Made by a program: the position numbers and the translations under genes. DNA of 64,000 nucleotides from Chitinophagaceae bacterium. Lineage in GTDB: Bacteria; Bacteroidota; Bacteroidia; Chitinophagales; Chitinophagaceae. The notes under the pieces are model-generated. The model saw nothing but the letters and a program-made list of their open reading frames with translations, was not told where the DNA came from and searched no databases. Location of the stretch: assembly GCA_016721085.1 (NCBI GenBank), contig JADKJI010000021.1, forward strand, positions 62,001 through 126,000, in the 5' to 3' direction. The first letter of the stretch is position 1. Every line of letters begins with the position of its first letter. Shown piece after piece: positions 47,954 to 54,780 of this stretch.

Positions 47954-48766
47954 ATGAAGCTCAAACAACTGCTATTGCTTGTATTTTCTTCCCTTCTTTT
48001 TCAAACCATATCCTTTGCCCAGGATAAGGCCGCTGATTCAGCAAAACAACGAAAGAAGGAAATGATGGATATCCTCTATACAAAACCAAAGGCACCGGTG
48101 AAAACCATCGGTATCTATTTATATAACGGGTATCAAACCATCGATGCCATGGGTCCTTATGAAGTGCTTTCACAACTTATGGGAGTGAAAGTATTCTTCA
48201 TTGCAAAAGAAAAAGGGTTTATAAGAAATCAAAGTGGATTGAAAGTTCAGGTAGACACTACTATCGATAAAGTAAAAAGGCTTGATATGTTGTTGATACC
48301 TGGAGGCGCAGCAGAAACATTTATGCAAACTCAGGATCAGACAGTACTGAATTGGATTAGGTCAATCGATTCAACTACCATTTACACCGCCAGTGTATGC
48401 ACCGGTGCATGGATATTAGGTGCCACAGGATTACTGAATGGTAAGAACGCTACCACCAATTGGTACAGGGCCGATGAAATGATGACCCGATATGGCGCAC
48501 ATTTCAAACAAGAACGATGGGTGAGGGATGGTAAGTACTGGACCTCTGCCGGCGTTACAGCAGGATTGGATATGAGTTTGGCTATCATTCATGAATTGAT
48601 GGGTGATAAATATACTCAAGGCGTGATGCTGAATCTGGAATACGATCCGGCGCCACCAGTTACGGGAGGTTCAGTAAATAAAACACCCGCAATTGTAGTG
48701 GATATGATGAGAGAGATGTATGACCTGGGATTGAAACCCCTGATCACCAAATATGGTAAAAAGTAA
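47954..48766 (+). CDS. Exported DJ-1/PfpI-family protein
   Basis: The fold-defining start (KTIGIYLYNGYQTIDAMGPYEVL), IPGG turn and nucleophile elbow TASVCTGAWILGATGLLNG, with Cys in the usual position, place this in the DJ-1/PfpI (class I glutamine amidotransferase-like) family, near the N-terminal part of GlxA-type proteins but without their AraC domain. Unusually, it carries a signal peptide (ends SFAQ), so it is periplasmic. The next gene begins immediately after its stop. Function is unknown; thiol redox or glyoxalase-type activity would fit the family. Confidence 0.85.
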   Translation: MKLKQLLLLVFSSLLFQTISFAQDKAADSAKQRKKEMMDILYTKPKAPVKTIGIYLYNGYQTIDAMGPYEVLSQLMGVKVFFIAKEKGFIRNQSGLKVQVDTTIDKVKRLDMLLIPGGAAETFMQTQDQTVLNWIRSIDSTTIYTASVCTGAWILGATGLLNGKNATTNWYRADEMMTRYGAHFKQERWVRDGKYWTSAGVTAGLDMSLAIIHELMGDKYTQGVMLNLEYDPAPPVTGGSVNKTPAIVVDMMREMYDLGLKPLITKYGKK

Positions 48767-49516
48767 ATGGCAGCCATGACAAGAAGAGATATTCACCGGT
48801 GGGTTAGAAAAACCCATCGGTACCTTGGACTTATACTCGGGATTCAATTCTTTCTCTGGACTGCTGGTGGTCTGTATTTCAGTTGGACGAATATTGATAC
48901 TATAAGAGGCGATAACCTGAAGCAACAAATTCCGTCCTTATCACTTGATAGTGCTGTTGCCAACCTTTCACAGATACAGCAGGAAGTTAAGAGCAAGCTG
49001 AAGGCGGAATCAATAGAAAGTGTTCAATTAGTTACAGTTTTGGGAACTACTTATTATGAGTTAGGTTATAGAGCTGCTGGAGAAATGAATTCTGTTTTGG
49101 CAGATGCTCATACGGGACAATTGCGATCGGCTTTAAGCGAGAAGGAAGCCATTGAATGTGCTAAAGGTCGATTAAAAGATACAGCTACAATAGTAAAAGT
49201 AGAATATCTAACCGAAACAGGTCCGCATCATGAATACCGTGAAAAGCCTTTGCCAGCTTATGCAATTACATTCTCGGGAAACGTCAACACTACAGTTTAT
49301 GTTGCCGCTGAAACAGGAGTAGTCCAGACATTCAGAAACGATCAGTGGAGAATTTTTGATTTCTTATGGATGTTACATACGATGGATTACAATGGTCGTG
49401 ATAATATAAACAACTGGCCGCTTAGAGTATTTTCTTTGTTGGGGTTGGTGGCGATTATGTCGGGGTTTGTGTTGTTTTTTGTGAGTCTTAAGAAAAGTCA
49501 AAAGTTAAAAAGTTAA
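48767..49516 (+). CDS. PepSY domain-containing membrane protein
   Basis: An N-terminal helix (HRWVRKTHRYLGLILGIQFFLWTAGGLYF) is followed by two PepSY-type repeats and a second membrane helix near the C-terminus (VFSLLGLVAIMSGFVLFF). PepSY-TM proteins recur in iron/copper loci and near ferric reductases. It starts directly after the DJ-1-like stop, so translation is coupled. The last codons are formed by the start of an AAAAGTT heptamer array. Confidence 0.85.
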   Translation: MAAMTRRDIHRWVRKTHRYLGLILGIQFFLWTAGGLYFSWTNIDTIRGDNLKQQIPSLSLDSAVANLSQIQQEVKSKLKAESIESVQLVTVLGTTYYELGYRAAGEMNSVLADAHTGQLRSALSEKEAIECAKGRLKDTATIVKVEYLTETGPHHEYREKPLPAYAITFSGNVNTTVYVAAETGVVQTFRNDQWRIFDFLWMLHTMDYNGRDNINNWPLRVFSLLGLVAIMSGFVLFFVSLKKSQKLKS

Positions 49517-49541
49517 AAGTTAAAAGTTAAAAGTTAAAAAA
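49493..49541 (+). repeat. AAAAGTT heptamer array in the leader of the YHS gene
   Basis: Six units (AAAAGTC then AAAAGTT, one with an extra A) run from the 3' end of the PepSY gene to the ATG of the YHS gene at 49542. Because the array fills the translation-initiation region, repeat-number change would alter the PepSY C-terminus and the spacing before the YHS start. Confidence 0.85.
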
Positions 49542-49820
49542 ATGAAAAGGGATGTAATGTTAGTGATGATTTTGTTGATGGCTATTGTTAGTTGTCAACA
49601 GCAGGTAAAGAAAGATGGGGCTGATAATTCTGGAGCTATGCAAAAAGATACGGTATTTGTAAAAACTGTACTAGCTACAAGCAAAGATCTAGCCTGTGGT
49701 ATGTCTGTTACAGCCGATGTTGCGGATACGGCGCATTATAATGGGAAAGTGTATGGATTTTGTTCGCCCGATTGTAAGAAAGGATTTCAATCAGATCCGG
49801 AAACATATCTTGCACAATAA
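49542..49820 (+). CDS. YHS-domain lipoprotein
   Basis: A 92-aa lipoprotein (signal ends AIVSC) with a C-terminal YHS domain (DLACGMSV, HYNGKVYGFCSPDCKKGF). YHS domains are small Cys-containing metal-binding modules found in copper and heavy-metal P-type ATPases and chaperones. A stand-alone lipid-anchored YHS protein would hold metal in the periplasm. It is the seventh gene of the operon. Confidence 0.85.
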   Translation: MKRDVMLVMILLMAIVSCQQQVKKDGADNSGAMQKDTVFVKTVLATSKDLACGMSVTADVADTAHYNGKVYGFCSPDCKKGFQSDPETYLAQ

Positions 49821-49843
49821 TTTATAACAGTAATCAATTTTTT

Positions 49844-50467
49844 ATGAAGAAAAATAGTTTCGTCATATTCTTCTTTGTCCTGGTTTTTATTTCCTGCAAA
49901 GAAGAAGAGAAAAAGTCGGATGATAGTTCTGGGCATTCCAATCATACAATGTCAGCAGCTGGACTTACTTATGCCGATAGTGTAAATGCGGGAATAATTG
50001 CAGAGGATACTCTGAAAGGAAGTCCGCACCGAGTGGCGATGGGAAATATTGGCAGCTCACATGTACATATTGAATATGGCTCCCCCGGAGTAAAAGGTAG
50101 AATTATATGGGGTGGATTAGTTCCATTAAAACAAGTGTGGGTAGCAGGAGCTCATTCTGCCACGAGCGTGGAGTTCAGTAAAGAAGTGACTATTGGTGAT
50201 AAATTGATTGCTCCTGGTAAGTATGCATTTTTTGCTATACCCGATTCCACCGAATGGGTGCTGATACTAAATAAGAATTTCAAACAACACCTGGCAGATG
50301 ATTATAAGATGGAAGATGATATAGTGAGGGTTTCTGTTAAACCACAAACAAATGAAACGCCGGTTCAACGACTGACATATACAGTTAAGGAATTAGAAGC
50401 AGGTAAAGGGGAGATTCAATTGCAGTGGGAGAAGGTGAAGCTGTCATTGGTGGTAGTTGCTAAGTAA
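49844..50467 (+). CDS. DUF2911 lipoprotein
   Basis: A lipoprotein signal (VFISC) is followed by a short His-containing segment (SGHSNHTM) and a DUF2911 domain (HVHIEYGSPGVKGRIIWGGLVPLKQVWVAG region, then APGKYAFFAIP and EWVLILNKNF). DUF2911 proteins are common exported Bacteroidota proteins of unknown function. The His-rich linker fits the metal theme of the operon but does not prove binding. Spacing to the neighbours is 23 and 36 nt. Confidence 0.85.
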   Translation: MKKNSFVIFFFVLVFISCKEEEKKSDDSSGHSNHTMSAAGLTYADSVNAGIIAEDTLKGSPHRVAMGNIGSSHVHIEYGSPGVKGRIIWGGLVPLKQVWVAGAHSATSVEFSKEVTIGDKLIAPGKYAFFAIPDSTEWVLILNKNFKQHLADDYKMEDDIVRVSVKPQTNETPVQRLTYTVKELEAGKGEIQLQWEKVKLSLVVVAK

Positions 50468-50503
50468 AGTAAAAAGTTAAAAGTCAAAAGTAAAAAGTCA
50501 AAA
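50466..50503 (+). repeat. Degenerate AAAAGTN array in the leader of the barrel gene
   Basis: About five imperfect units (AAAAAGTT, AAAAGTC, AAAAGT, AAAAAGTC, AAAAGTG) fill the whole gap between the DUF2911 stop and the GTG start at 50504. It is the same sequence family as the array 1 kb upstream. Confidence 0.75.
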
Positions 50504-51427
50504 GTGAAAAAGGTATTGATTGTTTTATTCTTATTGCTATATGTAGTGCCTGTATTTGCATGTGATATTTGTGGTTGTGGTGTGGGTAGTTATTATATCG
50601 GCATTCTTCCTGAATTCAAGAAACGATTTATCGGATTGAGATATCAGCAGAAGGGACTACTTACTCATATCAGTCCGAGTGGTAGTACCAGTTACCTTAC
50701 TACCAATGAAACTTATCGTACCATGGAGCTTTGGGGAGCAATGAATTTCGGTAGTCGTTTCAGGGTGTTGGGTTTTGTTCCTGTTAATACTATTGCCAGA
50801 GTGAATCAGGGCATTAGTTCCCAAAAATCAGGATTGGGTGATGTGGCGCTTGTTGGTTATTTCAAACTTTTCAATTCATCATCCACCATAAAAAGCAACA
50901 AATTGCTGGTGCATTCATTATGGATTGGAGGAGGAGTGAAGCTGCCTACTGGAAAGTATAATCCTGCCGAAAAGAATATCGACCAATTACAGCAGAATAC
51001 ATTTCAACTGGGAACAGGCAGTATTGATTTTACTTTTAATGCCATGTACGATATCCGGATTATGGATCTGGGAATAAACAGCAACATTAGTTATAAGCTA
51101 AACACGCGTAATAAGTACGACTATTTATATGGGAATAAATTCACTGGGAATATTCTTGCTTATTACAAATTCAATATCCGGAAAAGGATAACCATCGCTC
51201 CCAATATTGGTTTTTTGTATGAAGAAGCTGCGATCGATTGGAAGGATGCGAATTCGATGGTAGATGCTTCCGGTGGTTATTCCAATATGCTGAGCACCGG
51301 TATCGAACTCAATTACAAGGATATTTCATTGGGAGGGAATTATCAATCGCCTCTTTCCCAGAATCTTTCAGGTAATACAGTAAAAGCAAAAGATCGTTTT
51401 ATGGTTCATGTATCTTTGTCACTTTAA
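50504..51427 (+). CDS. Outer-membrane beta-barrel protein with N-terminal CxxCxC
   Basis: The start codon is GTG, inside the heptamer-rich leader. A signal peptide (ends PVFA) leaves a mature N-terminus CDICGCGVGSYY, a Cys-rich possible metal site, followed by about 280 residues of alternating amphipathic strands ending MVHVSLSL, a typical barrel C-terminus with a terminal hydrophobic residue. The protein resembles Bacteroidota 'transporter' barrels found with MbnP-type genes. It could pass metal or a metal complex through the outer membrane; that is inference. Confidence 0.75.
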   Translation: MKKVLIVLFLLLYVVPVFACDICGCGVGSYYIGILPEFKKRFIGLRYQQKGLLTHISPSGSTSYLTTNETYRTMELWGAMNFGSRFRVLGFVPVNTIARVNQGISSQKSGLGDVALVGYFKLFNSSSTIKSNKLLVHSLWIGGGVKLPTGKYNPAEKNIDQLQQNTFQLGTGSIDFTFNAMYDIRIMDLGINSNISYKLNTRNKYDYLYGNKFTGNILAYYKFNIRKRITIAPNIGFLYEEAAIDWKDANSMVDASGGYSNMLSTGIELNYKDISLGGNYQSPLSQNLSGNTVKAKDRFMVHVSLSL

Positions 51428-51437
51428 TTGAATAAAA

Positions 51438-51896
51438 ATGAAATATTTAATAATAATCGTTTCCTTATTCGTATTTATTGCTTGTACAGAAAGTCCAAAA
51501 CCAGCACGTACTGATGGATTCACCAAAGTATTGGTTACAAAAGAAGATTCTCTTTTGCAGGAAGTGATGGATGGACATGATGTGGGTATGGCAAGAATGC
51601 TGAAACTAAGTAAATACCAGAAAAAAGTTGCTGATGCTATTGATAGTATTGGCAAACTCCCTTCTGCAAAAAGAGATAAAAACTATCTCAATACTTTGGC
51701 AGAATTAAAAGAGCAACTTAGCTATGCGGAGAACAGTATGAATATGTGGATGGAAGGATTTAAGATGGATTCATTAAAAGATCAACCTTCTCTTCGTCTT
51801 ACCTATCTGGAACAACAGAAAGCAACTGTTCTGAAAGTAAAAGAAGCCATATTAAGCAGCTTGGAAAGAACTGATTCGCTTTTCAATAAGAAATAA
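51438..51896 (+). CDS. Small helical lipoprotein, Met- and His-containing
   Basis: A 152-aa lipoprotein (VFIAC) with an all-helical mature part. The segment EVMDGHDVGMARMLKL and the later NSMNMWMEGFKM carry His and Met residues spaced as on one helix face, which could bind copper(I) or haem; this is inference. Similar proteins in Bacteroidota are annotated as hypothetical or misleadingly as 'viral A-type inclusion protein'. It is the last gene of the operon, followed by a hairpin. Confidence 0.65.
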   Translation: MKYLIIIVSLFVFIACTESPKPARTDGFTKVLVTKEDSLLQEVMDGHDVGMARMLKLSKYQKKVADAIDSIGKLPSAKRDKNYLNTLAELKEQLSYAENSMNMWMEGFKMDSLKDQPSLRLTYLEQQKATVLKVKEAILSSLERTDSLFNKK

Positions 51897-51921
51897 AAAA
51901 GGTTGCGGATTCCGCAACCTT
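51895..51921 (-). terminator. Hairpin between the metal operon and adk
   Basis: A perfect 10-bp stem (51899-51908 with 51912-51921) and 3-nt loop have a T run on the minus strand, so it terminates adk and may also slow the convergent operon. Confidence 0.8.
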
Positions 51922-51945
51922 GTATAAGAATTATATTGAATGTAA

Positions 51946-52524
51946 TTATCCTTTACGCGAATCGATTTCGGCAGTGAGGGAGTCAAATATCTCATCGATA
52001 GTTCCTTCACCTTTGATGTTTACCACTTTGTTGAACTTGCTATAGTATTCTGCTACTACAGCTGTCTTCTTTTCATATTCTTCAATGCGGGAGCGGATTA
52101 CAGATTCATTGGTATCATCGCTTCTTCCAGATGTTTTACCACGGTTCAGCAATCTCGACACCAATTCTTCTTTTCCTACCTGAAGAGCCAGTACCACAGC
52201 AATCTGTGTCCCTTTCTGATTCAGCAGTTTATCCAATGCTTCAGCCTGAGCTGTTGTGCGAGGGAAACCATCGAACAGGAAACCTTTTGCCTGGGGATTG
52301 TTTTCGAGGGCGGAATTGATCATTTCAATAACCACTTCATCCGGAACCAGCTGCCCTTTGTCCATGATGCTTTTGGCAGCTAATCCTAATGGCGTTTGGT
52401 TTGCGATTTCAGATCTGAGAATGTCCCCGGTACTGAGGTGTTTTAACCCATAACGGGCTATCAATCTTTCAGACTGCGTTCCTTTTCCACTTCCGGGAGG
52501 TCCAAATAAAATTAAATTAAACAT
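51946..52524 (-). CDS. adk: Adenylate kinase
   Basis: Adk interconverts ATP, ADP and AMP. The 192-aa protein has the P-loop GPPGSGKGT, the AMP-site segments LSTGDILR and DGFPRT, and a short LID (GRSDDTNESVIRSRIEEYE) without Zn-binding Cys, the usual Bacteroidota form. The ATG at 52524 is chosen: it directly precedes FNLILFGPPG and lies about 25 nt after a TATATTTG promoter box, whereas the longer frame runs through that box. Confidence 0.96.
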   Translation of the reverse strand: MFNLILFGPPGSGKGTQSERLIARYGLKHLSTGDILRSEIANQTPLGLAAKSIMDKGQLVPDEVVIEMINSALENNPQAKGFLFDGFPRTTAQAEALDKLLNQKGTQIAVVLALQVGKEELVSRLLNRGKTSGRSDDTNESVIRSRIEEYEKKTAVVAEYYSKFNKVVNIKGEGTIDEIFDSLTAEIDSRKG

Positions 52525-52549
52525 GTCCTTTCTTGCCTTGGTATGCGAA

Positions 52550-52557
52550 CAAATATA
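52550..52557 (-). promoter_or_regulatory. -7 promoter box of adk
   Basis: Minus-strand TATATTTG, an exact TAnnTTTG match, lies 25 nt before the adk ATG. It confirms the shorter adk start. Confidence 0.55.
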
Positions 52558-52670
52558 AAGGATGATGTTTATAATTCCCCTAACAATTATCAGGTATTTA
52601 TAGATACAAATAAATGTTAACACTCGTTCGTCTGTCGTGCCCCCGACAATCTAACTGAACCCTTCTTTCG

Positions 52671-52678
52671 TAGATTTG
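52671..52678 (+). promoter_or_regulatory. -7 promoter box of msrB
   Basis: TAGATTTG, an exact TAnnTTTG match, 10 nt before the msrB ATG, implying a very short leader. No clear -33 element is visible. Confidence 0.45.
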
Positions 52679-52688
52679 TTGAACTAAT

Positions 52689-53270
52689 ATGAAAATCATG
52701 ATACGCCCACTCCTTTTAAGTATGTTCGTGCTGCTGGCCGCCGGCCTTCAGCAGTGCAGTTATTCACAAAATTCTTCCAAACCATCAAAAGTAGCTATGG
52801 ACAGCAAAAAAGATAATAATCCCGTTTATTCCAGAAAAGATACATCAAGAGTGAATCTTACCGATGAGCAATGGAAAAAGGTATTGCCAGCCGATGTATA
52901 TTATATAGCCCGTCAAAAGGGAACCGAAAGACCCTGGACGAGTAAGTTTGAAAAATTTGAGGAAGTAGGTACATACTATTGTGCTGCCTGCGGCAACCCG
53001 CTTTTCAAAAGCAATACAAAATTCGACAGTGGCTGCGGATGGCCCAGTTTCTACGAACCCATCAGCAAAGGAAGTATTATCTACACCCCCGATAACTCCG
53101 TTGGTATGCAGCGCACCGAAACCCAGTGCGGCCGTTGCAAAGCCCATCTCGGTCACGTTTTTGAAGACGGTCCACCGCCAACAGGCCTCCGCTATTGCAT
53201 AAATGGTGTGGTGCTTGATTTTGAAAAAGCGAAAGAGGCGGAGAGGAAGTATAATGAGAAAGGAGAGTAG
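52689..53270 (+). CDS. msrB: Exported peptide-methionine (R)-S-oxide reductase
   Basis: MsrB repairs the R-form of methionine sulfoxide. Zn-binding CxxC pairs are seen in CAACGNP and CGRCKAH, and the catalytic Cys in RYCINGVVLDF, with SGCGWPSF and GHVFEDGP. A signal with a possible lipobox (LQQC) shows that this copy acts in the envelope. The gene stands alone between adk (divergent) and the inverted heptamer element; it is convergent with the EamA gene. Envelope location suits repair of exported Met-rich proteins, several of which are encoded just upstream. Confidence 0.92.
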   Translation: MKIMIRPLLLSMFVLLAAGLQQCSYSQNSSKPSKVAMDSKKDNNPVYSRKDTSRVNLTDEQWKKVLPADVYYIARQKGTERPWTSKFEKFEEVGTYYCAACGNPLFKSNTKFDSGCGWPSFYEPISKGSIIYTPDNSVGMQRTETQCGRCKAHLGHVFEDGPPPTGLRYCINGVVLDFEKAKEAERKYNEKGE

Positions 53271-53277
53271 TGAGTAG

Positions 53278-53548
53278 TCGGGAGTCGATAGTCGGGAGTC
53301 GGGAGTCGAGTTCAAAAGGTTGTAGGTTGTGCACTTGTTGGTAACTGTGGGTTACGAATAAAAGAAGAGATATGCATAGAGTTCCGAACTCTCGAAGAGT
53401 TCGGAACTCTATGCATATCTCTTCTTTTAACCCCTTCAACTGAATAATAGGGAAACTCACCAACTTGTAGGTCCTGTGGAACATCTTGAACTTCTGGAAC
53501 TTATTGAACCAGACTCCCGACTCCTGACTTCCGACTCCCGACTCCCAA
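53278..53548. repeat. Nested inverted element: heptamer arrays flanking a 33-bp perfect hairpin
   Basis: TCGGGAG-type heptamers (53278-53310) and their complement CTCCCGA-type heptamers (53514-53548) flank a perfect 33-bp stem with a CGA loop (53360-53392, loop 53393-53395, 53396-53428). The element fills almost the entire gap between the stop codons of msrB and the EamA gene. It has no coding sign. It can act as a bidirectional terminator, but the stem is far longer than needed for that. Confidence 0.9.
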
Positions 53549-53549
53549 A

Positions 53550-54443
53550 TCAAGACTTCCGAAAAACAGAGATCACCACTCCACTCACAATCACCACCCC
53601 TATCCCCACCCACATCAACAAATCCGGAAACGCATCTCCCAACACAATCCCGATTATTACAGAGAAGATGATATTGCTGTAACCGATGGCGGCAACAATG
53701 CCGGCTTTGTCGTTGGAATAGGCTTTTGTTACAAAGTATTGTCCGGCGAGGGCGGTTATGCCGAGTGCTAATAAGTATAGATAGTCGATGCCATGAGGAG
53801 CGCTGATTTCTGGGAAGAAGAAATCATCTTTTGGTAAATGAAAAAGATAACCGGTGCTGATCATTATTATGGGAAGTATCAATCCACTCAACAAAAAGGA
53901 AAGAACGATTACCCTTGTATCATAATGTTTGTTCAATGATCCGATCGACATATATGCAATCGCCGAAAATATACCATGCAGTAATCCGATCATATGGTAT
54001 TTCCAGCTAAAATCTACTGAAGGTTTATAGATTAGAAGGATGCCTCCAAATCCAGCGATGATGCAAATCCATATTATAGGTCCCAACTTTTCTTTCAATA
54101 ACCATCCCGATAAGATGGCGATATAAAAAGTATTGATAGTATTATAGGTCATAGCCGCTCCCAGCGGAATATGCAGGATATTATAGAGAAGTGTATACAG
54201 CGCCAGCGTTCCCATTACCCCTCTCAATATCAACAGTCGCAATCTTCCACCTGTCTGCACCACTGGAATTCGAATAAACGACACTGATAGCACCAATAAC
54301 CCGATCAGATTCCTGTAAAACACCAACTGTGGTGCATTAAACGAACTCTTCAACACTTTCGCAAACCCACCCATGAGCGAAAAGCTAAAGGCAGCGAGGA
54401 GCATGAAGATGATGCCTTTGTATTTTTGGGGAATGCGGGACAT
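53550..54443 (-). CDS. EamA/DMT-family transporter
   Basis: A 297-aa protein with about ten membrane helices in two EamA repeats (LAAFSFSLMGGFAKVL near the start, ALGITALAGQYFVTKAY near the end). The Met at 54443 (MSRIPQKYKG) is the preferred start; the open frame to 54572 adds a Pro/Ser-rich leader unlike family members. Substrates of this exporter group vary and cannot be named. It is the intact counterpart of the broken EamA gene at 20.1-21.0 kb. Confidence 0.85.
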   Translation of the reverse strand: MSRIPQKYKGIIFMLLAAFSFSLMGGFAKVLKSSFNAPQLVFYRNLIGLLVLSVSFIRIPVVQTGGRLRLLILRGVMGTLALYTLLYNILHIPLGAAMTYNTINTFYIAILSGWLLKEKLGPIIWICIIAGFGGILLIYKPSVDFSWKYHMIGLLHGIFSAIAYMSIGSLNKHYDTRVIVLSFLLSGLILPIIMISTGYLFHLPKDDFFFPEISAPHGIDYLYLLALGITALAGQYFVTKAYSNDKAGIVAAIGYSNIIFSVIIGIVLGDAFPDLLMWVGIGVVIVSGVVISVFRKS

Positions 54444-54780
54444 GAGGGTAAAGATAAGACCGGGGCGTTTGAATTTTAGAGAAGAAAATACAAGGAAAGT
54501 CCGAAGTGGAAGTTGGAGTGGTGAAGTAGGCAGAGGTGACTTTGGTTGAGATTTAGCGAGAAGGAGTTCCATTTTTCCGAGGCAAAGAAGTGGGGGGCAA
54601 TAAAACTTCTTTATCTATTGAAAATTCAAAGCAATTGGACTCTGCAAACTCTCCCAATCAAACACCTCTTACCCCTGGACTTAAAATTCAAACTATCCAA
54701 GTATCAAGAGCCGCTGACTTCCCGGACTATTAACACAAACTCTCCAAAATTCAAACTTTCCGACTCGCTATCTTTACAAC
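54444..54780. other. Intergenic region upstream of rlmD
   Basis: A 337-bp divergent spacer. It holds three exact copies of the 10-mer AAAATTCAAA (54621-54630, 54683-54692, 54746-54755) spaced 62 and 63 bp apart, and a -7-like box TATCTTTA at 54769-54776 that ends only 4 nt before the rlmD GTG. No further gene is visible. Confidence 0.5.

Noticed and set aside
53077..53613. 178-codon minus-strand open frame over the inverted element
   Set aside because: It runs through msrB, the heptamer arrays and the hairpin; its reading is a by-product of the repeats.
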